Origin: Mycolicibacterium gilvum
Lineage (GTDB): Bacteria > Actinomycetota > Actinomycetes > Mycobacteriales > Mycobacteriaceae
Length of the DNA stretch: 64,000 bases
Direction: 5' to 3'
Assembly (NCBI RefSeq): GCF_900454025.1
Contig: NZ_UGQM01000001.1
Span: 4,278,001-4,342,000, forward strand
Part shown: one piece after another, positions 34,904 through 42,049 of the stretch
Layout: each line of letters opens with the position of its first letter
Position numbering within the stretch: the stretch's first letter is position 1
Notes under the pieces: model-generated
Told to the model about the DNA's origin: nothing
The model's database searches: none
The model's input: the letters and a program-made list of their open reading frames with translations, nothing else
Translations under genes and position numbers: made by a program

Positions 34904-36166
34904 TCACGCCTTGGTGAGCTGCTTCTCGTGGTAGAGCCGGGCCCACTCCGCCCGCGGACGGATCGAAGTGTCGACGTCGGCGGCCTTGGCGCGCAGAGCG
35001 CCGGCCGTGGCTTGGTCGCGGGGGGTCAGCTTGAACGGGTCCCAGCCGAAGAAACGGCAGGAGTTCTGCCAGGTGATCTTGTTGATGTCGGAATCGGACG
35101 CACCGGCCGCGTTCAGTTCGGCGAGCACCTGCTCGGGCGCGTCCGGCCAGAAGCAGTCCGAATGCGGGTAGTCGCACTCCCACGCGATGATGTCGATGCC
35201 GATCTCGTGGCGCAGCTTCAGCGACGTCTTGTCGGTGACGTAGCAGGCCAGCGAGTGCTCTCGGAAGACGTCCGACGGCAGCTTGTCCCCGAAGTCGCGG
35301 CGCAGCCACTTCTGGTTGGTGTAGTGCCGGTCGCTGCGGTCGAGATAGAACGGGATCCACCCGATCCCGCCCTCGGAGAACGCGAACTTCAGATCGGGGT
35401 AGTTGCGCATCGCCGGGCCCCACAGCAGGTCCTGTGCGCACATCGCCGAGACCTGGGTGGCCAGGATGATGAGGTTGTCGATCGGTGCGTTGGGCGCCAT
35501 GCTGATCGCGCCGAAGCCGGTGCCGATGTGCAGGCACATCACCACGTTCTCCTCGGACAGGGTGCGGAAGACCGGACCCCAGTAGTCCTCGTCGTGGTAG
35601 CTCGGCAGACCTTCCAGGTGCGGCAGCTCGGGCATGGTGACCGCCCGGCAGCCCTTGGCCGCCACCCGGCGGATCTCGTTGCACATCCCCTCGGGCGTCC
35701 AGGTCGGCAGGATCGCGATCGGGATGAAGCGGTCAGGGTAGGAGCCCGCCCACTCGTCGATGTGCCAGTCGTTGTAGGCCGACACCATGACCAGGGTGAC
35801 GTCTTCGCGGGTCATGTTGAGGTGACGGGCGGAAAACCCGGTGAAGGTCGGGAAGCACATCGAGGCGAGGATCCCGTTGCGGTTCATGTCGCGGACCCGC
35901 TCGTGGACGTCGTAGACCCCGGGGCGCATCTCGGCGAAGCCCGCCGGATCGCGTCCCCATTCCTCGGCGGGCCAGGAGACGACCGCGTTCAGGCCGCTGA
36001 CACCCTGCGGGCGGCCCTGGTACATCCACTGGTCGACGCCCTTCTCGTCGGTGACGACGATGGGCGCCTCCTCTTTGTACTTCTCGGGGACATGGCGCAG
36101 GAACATGTCGGGCGGTTCGACCACGTGGTCGTCGATGCTCACCAGGATCAGATCGTCTTCACGCAT
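34904..36166 (-). CDS. Amidohydrolase-family protein (amidohydrolase 2)
   Basis: The 420-residue protein has the TIM-barrel amidohydrolase 2 pattern: SIDDHVVEPPDMF at the N-terminus, PELPHLEGLPSYHDEDYW, MCLHIGTGFG and ECDYPHSDCFWPDAPE, which supply the metal-binding His/Asp/Glu residues. Such mycobacterial enzymes decarboxylate or hydrolyse non-classical substrates. It is transcribed away from an AraC gene starting 24 bases upstream. The gene converges on the sulfatase. Substrate is unknown. Confidence 0.82.
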   Translation of the reverse strand: MREDDLILVSIDDHVVEPPDMFLRHVPEKYKEEAPIVVTDEKGVDQWMYQGRPQGVSGLNAVVSWPAEEWGRDPAGFAEMRPGVYDVHERVRDMNRNGILASMCFPTFTGFSARHLNMTREDVTLVMVSAYNDWHIDEWAGSYPDRFIPIAILPTWTPEGMCNEIRRVAAKGCRAVTMPELPHLEGLPSYHDEDYWGPVFRTLSEENVVMCLHIGTGFGAISMAPNAPIDNLIILATQVSAMCAQDLLWGPAMRNYPDLKFAFSEGGIGWIPFYLDRSDRHYTNQKWLRRDFGDKLPSDVFREHSLACYVTDKTSLKLRHEIGIDIIAWECDYPHSDCFWPDAPEQVLAELNAAGASDSDINKITWQNSCRFFGWDPFKLTPRDQATAGALRAKAADVDTSIRPRAEWARLYHEKQLTKA

Positions 36167-36190
36167 AGTTCAGTAGTACCGTCTGCAGAC

Positions 36191-37045
36191 GTGACCGTCT
36201 CTGCGTCTTCGGACAGAGTCTTGTCCGAAACGGCCAATCTGTCTCCGCGTCGGGTGATCGACCTCCGCCGCGGCGGCCGCGCGCTCGGTGGCAGCTACCT
36301 CTACGAGGGTGACGAGCTGATCACCGGCTGGCACTCCCATGACGTGCACCAGATCGAATACGCGCTGCACGGGGTCGTCGAGGTCGAGACCGACTCGGCG
36401 CACTACCTGCTCCCGCCCCAGCAGGCGGCGTGGATCCCGGCGGGTCTGGAACACCAGGCCGTGATGAACCCGGACGTCAAGACGGTGGCGGTGATGTTCG
36501 ACCCCGCGCTGATCGCCGACGGCGGTGACCGCGCCCGCATCCTGGCGGTGTCGCCGCTGATCCGCGAGATGATGATCTACGCCCTGCGCTGGCCCATCGA
36601 TCGAGGACCGGCCGACGCCGCCAGTGATGACACAGTCGCCGACGGCTTCTTCAGGACCATGGCGGCCCTGGTGTGCGAGGCCCTCGACCACGAGGCGCCT
36701 CTGAGCCTTCCCACCTCAGACCACCCCATCGTCGCCGCGGCGCTGGACTACACCAAACGGCACCTGGACACGGCGACCGCCGAAGAGGTCAGCCGGGCGG
36801 TGTCGGTGTCGGAGCGCACGCTTCGCCGCCTGTTCGCCGACACCCTCGGATTGCCTTGGCGCACATATCTTCTGCACGCCCGGATGCTGCGCGCCATGGC
36901 CCTGCTGGCAGCACCGGCCCAGTCGGTGCAGGAAACCGCCACCGCGGTCGGCTTCGACAGCGTCAGTTCGTTCACCCGCGCGTTCGCCCAGTTCTGCGGC
37001 GAGACGCCCTCGGCCTATCGCAAGCGGGTCGCCGATTCGGACTGA
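36191..37045 (+). CDS. AraC-family transcriptional regulator
   Basis: The 284-residue reading from GTG 36191 has a cupin-like N-terminal sensor (WHSHDVHQIEYALHGVVEVET) and a C-terminal double helix-turn-helix from about 185, with AEEVSRAVSVSERTLRRLF and the family hallmark VGFDSVSSFTRAFAQFCGETPSAYRK. A later GTG at 36254 is an equally possible start, and it would free a strong inverted repeat (36208-36229) as operator. It is divergent from the amidohydrolase, its likely target. Confidence 0.83.
   Translation: MTVSASSDRVLSETANLSPRRVIDLRRGGRALGGSYLYEGDELITGWHSHDVHQIEYALHGVVEVETDSAHYLLPPQQAAWIPAGLEHQAVMNPDVKTVAVMFDPALIADGGDRARILAVSPLIREMMIYALRWPIDRGPADAASDDTVADGFFRTMAALVCEALDHEAPLSLPTSDHPIVAAALDYTKRHLDTATAEEVSRAVSVSERTLRRLFADTLGLPWRTYLLHARMLRAMALLAAPAQSVQETATAVGFDSVSSFTRAFAQFCGETPSAYRKRVADSD
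36208..36229. promoter_or_regulatory. Inverted repeat TTCGGACA-N6-TGTCCGAA near the AraC start
   Basis: Perfect 8-base arms with a 6-base spacer. It lies inside the coding frame if translation starts at GTG 36191, but upstream of it if the start is GTG 36254. It is 42 bases from the amidohydrolase start and could control both genes. Confidence 0.45.
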
Positions 37046-37065
37046 CGAGCACGGTCACTCGCGGG

Positions 37066-37713
37066 TCACTCGCGGCGGAACAGACCCTCCCGCAACAGCG
37101 TGTCCACGGCACGCTGCCAGCGATCGAGCTGACGGGGGGTCGTGAACGGTTCGGACAGGTGACGGTCGAGGTGGTGGCGCAGGCTGATCGCGCCGAGCGC
37201 GAGAACCAGGCCGTTGATCGCAGCCCAGGTGATGTCGATGTCCGGTCGGACCTCCCCCCGGTCGATCCGCTGTTGCCAGCGGGCGATACCGCTGGCAAGG
37301 AGCGTGTCGAAGATCCTCGTGCCGATCGGGCTGCCGTCGGCCAGCGCGCGCCCCAGGTAGGCGACGACGTCGGGTTCCTCGGCGAACATCCTCGTGATCC
37401 GGTTCCCGATCTCGGCGACCGAATCGACGGGCGGTTCCGGCAGCGGTCGCGACATCGTGGTGACGACGAGCTTCATGACGTAGTCGTCGACCGCCTCGAT
37501 CAGACCGGCCTTCGTGGCGAAGTGGTGCTGCACCAGACCCAGGGAGACCCCGGCCGCCGCTGCGACTCCCCGCAGCGTCGTCGCGGCGGCGCCGTGCTCG
37601 CCGAAGCTGTGCAATGCGGCCGCACGGATCCTCTCGATGTTGCGTGGCCCCTCGGACCCGATCCGGCCTGACACAGACTTCACATCAGCCACCGTAGACA
37701 ACTTTGTCACCAA
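37066..37713 (-). CDS. TetR-family regulator
   Basis: The 215-residue protein has a TetR-type N-terminus (RIRAAALHSFGEHGAAATTLRGVAAAAGVSLGLVQHHFATKAGL read in pieces; recognition helix VSLGLVQHHF) and a helical ligand domain. It is divergent from whiB with 78 bases between starts, where an ACAATAC/GTATTGT palindrome sits. Autoregulation and control of the WhiB gene are likely. Ligand unknown. Confidence 0.84.
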   Translation of the reverse strand: MVTKLSTVADVKSVSGRIGSEGPRNIERIRAAALHSFGEHGAAATTLRGVAAAAGVSLGLVQHHFATKAGLIEAVDDYVMKLVVTTMSRPLPEPPVDSVAEIGNRITRMFAEEPDVVAYLGRALADGSPIGTRIFDTLLASGIARWQQRIDRGEVRPDIDITWAAINGLVLALGAISLRHHLDRHLSEPFTTPRQLDRWQRAVDTLLREGLFRRE

Positions 37714-37723
37714 ACCCGGTTCG

Positions 37724-37741
37724 ACAATACAAACGTATTGT
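37724..37741. promoter_or_regulatory. Operator palindrome ACAATAC-AAAC-GTATTGT
   Basis: A perfect 7-4-7 inverted repeat in the 78-base region between the divergent TetR and whiB genes, 10 bases from the TetR start. This is the natural binding site for the TetR protein. Confidence 0.55.
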
Positions 37742-37791
37742 CCCTACGATACGGACGTACCGTCGCGTCAGCATGAACCAGGGGGGTGTCT

Positions 37792-38064
37792 ATGTATCCG
37801 CTATCAATCGACGAGGACCCGTGGGCCGCGCCCTGCACGCGCGACCCGGACCGGTGGACCACCACGGCAGACGATGGCGCCAAGGCGCTCTGCCGCGCCT
37901 GCCCGCGCCGCTGGCAGTGCGCGAAGGAGGCGTGTGTGACGCCCGGTGCCGTCGGACTGTGGGCGGGAATCGTCCTGCCCGAAGGTGGCCGCAACCGTCA
38001 GTTCGCGCTCAAACAGCTGCGATCTCTGGCAGAACGGAACGGGTTCTCGGTCAGAAGGCGGTGA
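37792..38064 (+). CDS. WhiB-family iron-sulfur regulator
   Basis: The 90-residue protein has the four WhiB cysteines Cys15, Cys34, Cys37 and Cys43 (CRACPRRWQC) that bind a 4Fe-4S cluster, and the turn GLWAGIVLPEGG followed by a basic tail (GRNRQFALKQLRSLAERN). WhiB proteins bind SigA and DNA and respond to redox or nitric oxide. ATG 37792 is chosen because AGGGGGG lies 5 bases upstream; a GTG at 37786 is in frame but lacks spacing. I cannot assign it to a numbered WhiB. Confidence 0.88.
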   Translation: MYPLSIDEDPWAAPCTRDPDRWTTTADDGAKALCRACPRRWQCAKEACVTPGAVGLWAGIVLPEGGRNRQFALKQLRSLAERNGFSVRRR

Positions 38065-38070
38065 CTTCGC

Positions 38071-38853
38071 TCACCGCTCGGGCACATCGGCGGGCCGCAC
38101 CGACGCGTGTGTGGTCGCGATGAAATCGTCGAGAAGGTCGACAACGGCGTCGGGTTTCTCGACGTGCGGGAAGTGTCCGACCCCGTCGAGGATCTCCAGA
38201 CGGCATCCCGGCCGATGCTGATCCAGCGCGAAACCGTGGTCGACGGGGATGATCCGGTCCTGATCGCCCCAGATGACCATCAGTGGGAGTTCGGTCGTCA
38301 GGTGCAGCTTGTTCAGCGCACTCACGGCCTGGCCGCGGTAGTCGACGACCGCCCGCAGCGTGCGCAGAAATGCGTGACGGGTGTGAGCGTCCGAGAGAGA
38401 CGCGTACGCACTCCACATCTCGGCGCCGCGCGGTGACTGGATGTTCCTGGCGGAGAACCACGCGCGCACCCTGTCCCCTGCCCGGACCACCGGCGACGGA
38501 GCGATCAAGGGCAGGAGCAGCTCGGAGCCGGGAGCCGAGAGCAGTCGCAGAGTCCAGCCGACGTCCTGCCCGAGACCCCCACTGCTGATAAGGACCAGCC
38601 GGCGGCAGTAGTCGGGGTGCTGATAGACGAACTGCATCGCCACCCCACCACCCAGCGACTGGCCGACGACCGTGACGCTGCGGATGCCGAGTTCGTCGAG
38701 CAGGTCGCGCAACCACGCGGCGAATGCACCGAGGGAGTAGTCGCCCCGGGGCTTGGCCGAGCTGCCGTGCCCGAGCAGGTCGGGCGCGATGACCCGGTAC
38801 CGCTTCGCCAGGTGCGGAATCACGGCACGCCACGTCTCCGAACTGCCCGCCAT
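38071..38853 (-). CDS. Alpha/beta hydrolase with displaced N-terminus (probable 5' frameshift)
   Basis: From ATG 38853 the protein is 260 residues, but that ATG falls inside the oxyanion loop: the same frame upstream encodes TDLRYLDLHGDRCAYRDEG and ETLLLLHGMAGSSETW, which is real family sequence. The nucleophile elbow is GQSLGG, the acid is in GDQDRIIP and the histidine is in GVGHFPH, so the core is intact. No ATG, GTG or TTG occurs in frame between the upstream stop (about 39000) and 38853. The only good ATG (38984, MAYFGVRRG) is in another frame and would join after adding one base in the C-run at 38958-38962. Either this is a broken or slippery gene, or a non-standard start is used. Substrate is unknown. 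Confidence 0.72.
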   Translation of the reverse strand: MAGSSETWRAVIPHLAKRYRVIAPDLLGHGSSAKPRGDYSLGAFAAWLRDLLDELGIRSVTVVGQSLGGGVAMQFVYQHPDYCRRLVLISSGGLGQDVGWTLRLLSAPGSELLLPLIAPSPVVRAGDRVRAWFSARNIQSPRGAEMWSAYASLSDAHTRHAFLRTLRAVVDYRGQAVSALNKLHLTTELPLMVIWGDQDRIIPVDHGFALDQHRPGCRLEILDGVGHFPHVEKPDAVVDLLDDFIATTHASVRPADVPER

Positions 38854-39033
38854 GCCGTGGAGGAGGAGCAGCGTCTCCTCACCGTCCCCCTCGTCCCGGT
38901 AGGCGCAACGGTCGCCGTGCAGATCCAGATACCGAAGATCGGTCGGTTCTGCGGGTTCCCCCGTCTCACGCCGAAATACGCCATGGTGACCCGCACATCT
39001 TCAACGGGCGGAGTCCCATCCCACAGATAAGAG

Positions 39034-39058
39034 GTTTCACAGATTTACCGACGGGTAA
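39034..39058 (+). promoter_or_regulatory. SigF-type promoter GTTT-N15-GGGTAA
   Basis: GTTT at 39034-39037 (within GGTTTC) and GGGTAA at 39053-39058 are separated by 15 bases, matching the mycobacterial SigF consensus GTTT-N15-17-GGGTA. The start codon of the membrane protein gene is 40 bases downstream. The -10 also begins a GGGTAATTACCC palindrome (39053-39064). Confidence 0.6.
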
Positions 39059-39097
39059 TTACCCCGGCAGCCAGTCGCTTGCTCAGGAGGAAAACCC

Positions 39098-39355
39098 ATG
39101 GCCGAGAGGGCCGAAGCCGCCACCGCCAGTTCCGATGACCCGTTCAACGAAACCGTCGCGACCACCGGGCTCTTCCTGATCATCACCGCGATCATCTCGC
39201 TGGCGTTCGCGCTGGCCAGCTGGGGCATGTCCGAGACCCTGATCGCGGGGTTCGCGGGAGCAATCGCGGTGGTGAGCTTCACGTCCAGCATTCTGTGCTT
39301 CAAGACCCAGGCGAGCGAGTCGCCGGCGCCGGTAGCCGCCGAGGTCGCCGCCTGA
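39098..39355 (+). CDS. Small two-helix membrane protein
   Basis: The 85-residue protein has two predicted membrane helices, TGLFLIITAIISLAFALASW (about 24-43) and TLIAGFAGAIAVVSFTSSIL (about 48-67), with an acidic N-terminus and an Ala/Pro/Glu C-terminus. A strong ribosome site (CAGGAGG) precedes the ATG. A SigF-type promoter upstream suggests expression in stationary phase or envelope stress. No enzymatic motif is seen. Confidence 0.75.
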   Translation: MAERAEAATASSDDPFNETVATTGLFLIITAIISLAFALASWGMSETLIAGFAGAIAVVSFTSSILCFKTQASESPAPVAAEVAA

Positions 39356-39674
39356 CGCGGACGCACCTGCAGACGCGGTGACGGCCAGCCAAGCACCGCC
39401 TGCTTGCTGACACCCGTCTGAGGCCGTTGTTCTGACTGGTCAGCTCCACAAATTGAGTGCGGTCAGTCACTTGCAGAAACTCCCTCTGCGAACGTAGAGC
39501 AGCCGATTTCGACTGCCTGCGGGTTGACGCCCGAAAAGTATTTAGATGTGCGTAGTATGACGCCGTCGTCAATACTGTGGCGGCTCCTCGGAGCCGCGCA
39601 ACGGGGCAGCACACGCTACGCCGGCATCTCCTCTGTCCGGTGTGGGCCGCTGCAGCAGATCGGAAGAGAAGCGC
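39356..39674. other. 319-base intergenic region
   Basis: No coding sequence is supported. It holds a small inverted repeat CTGAC-TG-GTCAG and a nearby GGTCAGTCAC, then TTGACG at 39523-39528 followed by AT-rich sequence (AAAGTATTTAGATG) that could be a promoter for the AraC-like gene at 39675. Lower GC than its surroundings is evident in the middle. Confidence 0.5.
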
Positions 39675-40292
39675 ATGGATGTATCCGGCAGATATGTGGT
39701 CAACACCTCGGATCTCGACGAGGCCTCGGGCATCCTCGCGGCGACCTACAGCCGGATGCGCATCTCCCCCTGCACCCACACCAACGCGCACCGCTGGATC
39801 CGAATCTGGCGCACCCGCGTCGGGCCGATGACACTCGACGATGCAGAGATCACCGCCGACATCCACTACGAGTTGGACGCACCGCAGTGCGTCCTGCTGT
39901 GCCGCATCCGCGCCGGATCCCTCGATCTGCGCATCGGCGATCAGGTCACCTCCTTCGGCCGGGGCGAGTTGATCGCCGTGGTCGCCGACGGCGCGTCGAT
40001 GGAGGGAGTCGCGCGACAGACGCGGTGCGATCTGGTGACGTTCGACAGGACATTGTGGGGCGAGGTGACCGCCGAGCGCGGAGACCGCCGCTTCGGCAGT
40101 CCGCTCAAGCGATTCAGCTCACCGATCAATCCGTCCGCGGGGCAACAGGTCGCCGATGTCATCGACCACATCCGCCGCTTCGTGGCGAACAATCCTCTCG
40201 TGGCTCGCGAACCTCTGGTGGCGGGCAGCGCGGCCCGATACCTCGCCGCGACGATGCTGACCGCGTTCCCGAGCGCCGGCTTCACGGTGTGA
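39675..40292 (+). pseudogene. AraC-type ligand-binding domain without helix-turn-helix (probably truncated regulator)
   Basis: The 205-residue product looks like the N-terminal effector domain of a mycobacterial AraC regulator: FGRGELIAVVADG-type cupin strands, LKRFSSPINPSAGQQVADVIDHIRRFVANNP linker (seen in part as PINPSAGQQVADVIDHIRRF) and AARYLAATMLTAFPSA, after which full-length members continue into the two helix-turn-helix motifs. Here the frame stops (TGA at 40290). No remnant of the DNA-binding domain is evident before the tRNA at 40349. It may be a decayed gene or a stand-alone sensor. Transfer or deletion at the neighbouring tRNA is a possible cause. Confidence 0.65.
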
Positions 40293-40348
40293 ACGACGAA
40301 AGATACTGCGCTAGAACAGCTTTGCGCGTGCGCCCGATGACGCGAGAG

Positions 40349-40433
40349 TGCGGGCGGTGGGACTCGAACCCACACGTTCTCTCGAACACGGGCACCTAAA
40401 GCCCGCGCGTATCGCCAATTTCGCCACGCCCGC
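40349..40433 (-). tRNA. tRNA-Leu (anticodon UAG)
   Basis: The 85-base minus-strand gene folds as a class II tRNA: acceptor GCGGGCG pairs with CGCCCGC, the D region contains GGCGAAATTGGC, the anticodon loop reads TTTAGGT (anticodon TAG), there is a long variable arm, and the T-loop is GTTCGAGTC. CCA is not encoded. It is intact, with no intron. Confidence 0.9.
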
Positions 40434-40506
40434 AGTGGGTGCGATCGTACCAATCTCGCCGTGTCAGAGCCTCCGCCTAGCCTATCCCTATCGGATGGGG
40501 GTGCTG

Positions 40507-41286
40507 ATGACGCGATCGCTCGACGATTTCAAGGCTGTTCAGCGCCTGATCGCGGAGGGACTCACGGACTACGGCATATCCCGTCTGACCGGTATCCCAA
40601 GGCCTACAGTCCACGACTGGCGACACAAGCCGCCGCCGAGCTTGACCCGACCTGAGGCGGCGTCCCCTTGCGGCACGCTGCACGAATTCAGCGACCTACC
40701 CGCGCATGCCTACGCGTACCTACTGGGGCTGTACCTGGGTGACGGATGCATCGCTCGCGACCGCAGGTCGTGGCGGTTGCGGATCGCTTGCGACACCAGT
40801 TACCCCGCGATCATCGACCGGTGCCGCCAGGCGATCGATGCCGTCATGCCCCAGCAGCGCGCCGCTGTCGTCAAGAGAAAGGAGAATTGCGCGGAGGTCA
40901 ATCAATACTCCAAACACTGGCCTTGCCTCTTTCCCCAGCACGGACCCGGGCGCAAGCACCATCGGCGAATCTCACTCGAACCGTGGCAGCAAGCGATTGT
41001 CGATCGTGAGACGGAGGAGTTCGTGCTCGGACTGATCCACAGCGACGGGTGCCGAGTTGTCGCCAACGACCGCGGTGTGCGCAGCGTCCGCTATCACTTC
41101 AGCAATCGGTCCGAGGACATCATCGGGCTGTTCACCGGGGCGCTGGACGCTCTGGGCATTCCGTGGCGACGGTCGAACGCCTATACCGTCTCTATTTACC
41201 GCAAGGCTGCAACCGCGCGTCTGGACGAGTTCATCGGACCGAAAGATCGCGCGGTACCGTTGACCCGTGTCCACTACACGGCGTAG
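40507..41286 (+). CDS. Free-standing two-motif LAGLIDADG homing endonuclease
   Basis: The 259-residue protein has an N-terminal helix-turn-helix (about 5-40, GLTDYGISRLTGIPRPTVHD) and two LAGLIDADG helices, LLGLYLGDG (72-80) and VLGLIHSDG (173-181), each ending with the catalytic Asp. It is therefore a monomeric two-domain endonuclease. ATG 40507 is preferred; ATG 40495 is an alternative. It interrupts no gene and lies beside an intact tRNA-Leu. Its 3' end overlaps the following membrane gene by 20 bases. Codon choice (AGA, TTG, CTA more frequent) differs from neighbours, suggesting acquisition. Confidence 0.85.
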   Translation: MTRSLDDFKAVQRLIAEGLTDYGISRLTGIPRPTVHDWRHKPPPSLTRPEAASPCGTLHEFSDLPAHAYAYLLGLYLGDGCIARDRRSWRLRIACDTSYPAIIDRCRQAIDAVMPQQRAAVVKRKENCAEVNQYSKHWPCLFPQHGPGRKHHRRISLEPWQQAIVDRETEEFVLGLIHSDGCRVVANDRGVRSVRYHFSNRSEDIIGLFTGALDALGIPWRRSNAYTVSIYRKAATARLDEFIGPKDRAVPLTRVHYTA

Positions 41287-41689
41287 GAGGCCGGCGCTCA
41301 TCCTGTTGGCGACCGCCGCCGCCCTCGGCTGCCTGGCACTGGCGTGGTGGCAGTGGACGCGTTACGAATCGACGTCCGGCAGTTTCCAGAACCTCGGCTA
41401 TGCGATGCAGTGGCCGTTGTTCGCGGGGTTCTGTTTCTACGCCTACTTCAAGTTCGTGCGCTACGAGGAAGCCCCGCCCGAGCTGCACCCCCAGGATGCG
41501 GTCACCGAGATCCCGGCCGGCCTGCTGCCCGAACGTCCCCGACCCACGACCCCGCGCGGGGTCGAACCCGACGACGCCGTCGGTACCGATCCCGATGACG
41601 CCGATCCCGCCCTGCGCGAGTACAACGCCTACCTGGCGGAGCTGGCCAGGACAGACGACGAGACCCCAGCAGACAAGAGGACCCGGTAA
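41267..41689 (+). CDS. LprD-like membrane-anchored protein (Rv1343c family)
   Basis: The 140-residue protein has an N-terminal hydrophobic segment with an LGC lipobox-like site (residues 20-22), a WWQWTRYESTSGSFQNLGYAMQWP motif (seen as QWTRYESTSGSFQNLGYAMQ), a second helix (WPLFAGFCFYAYFKFVRYEE) and an acidic Pro/Asp-rich tail. Position next to the Rv1342c-like gene supports orthology to LprD. Function is unknown. The GTG start at 41267 lies inside the endonuclease reading frame. Confidence 0.75.
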   Translation: MSTTRRRRPALILLATAAALGCLALAWWQWTRYESTSGSFQNLGYAMQWPLFAGFCFYAYFKFVRYEEAPPELHPQDAVTEIPAGLLPERPRPTTPRGVEPDDAVGTDPDDADPALREYNAYLAELARTDDETPADKRTR

Positions 41690-42034
41690 GTGACCGCACC
41701 CCAATCCCCCTCCCCCCTCACCCCCGTCGAGTCGATCCGGAAGGCGCTCACCGGCTATCGCGTGCTTGCCTGGGCGACCGGGTTGTGGCTCATCGCTCTC
41801 TGCTACGAGATGGTGATGAAGTACGGGTTCAACGACGACTCGTTGGGCTGGATCGCCGTCGTGCACGGCTGGGTGTACTTCGTCTATCTGCTCTTCACCG
41901 CCAACCTCGCCGTCAAGGTGCGCTGGCCCATCGCCAAGACGGTCGGTGTCCTGCTGGCGGGGACGGTCCCGCTGGTGGGGCTCATCGTCGAGCATTTCCA
42001 GACCCAGAACATCAAGGCGCAGTTCGGGATCTAG
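41690..42034 (+). CDS. DUF3817 membrane protein (Rv1342c family)
   Basis: The 114-residue protein has three predicted helices: VLAWATGLWLIALCYEMVMK, VVHGWVYFVYLLFTANLAVKV (partly shown) and VGVLLAGTVPLVGLIVEHF. Its GTG starts directly after the preceding stop. The arrangement LprD-Rv1342c convergent on rdgB-rph matches M. tuberculosis. Function is not known. Confidence 0.8.
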   Translation: MTAPQSPSPLTPVESIRKALTGYRVLAWATGLWLIALCYEMVMKYGFNDDSLGWIAVVHGWVYFVYLLFTANLAVKVRWPIAKTVGVLLAGTVPLVGLIVEHFQTQNIKAQFGI

Positions 42035-42049
42035 CTACACTCGACCGGG

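Noticed and set aside
34928..37045. A 705-residue plus-strand frame covering the amidohydrolase and AraC genes
   Set aside because: Its first two thirds are antisense to the well-supported amidohydrolase; only the AraC part has family motifs.
40349..41286. Endonuclease as part of an intron or intein
   Set aside because: The tRNA is intact and uninterrupted, and the flanking membrane gene is not split; there are no intein splice motifs.
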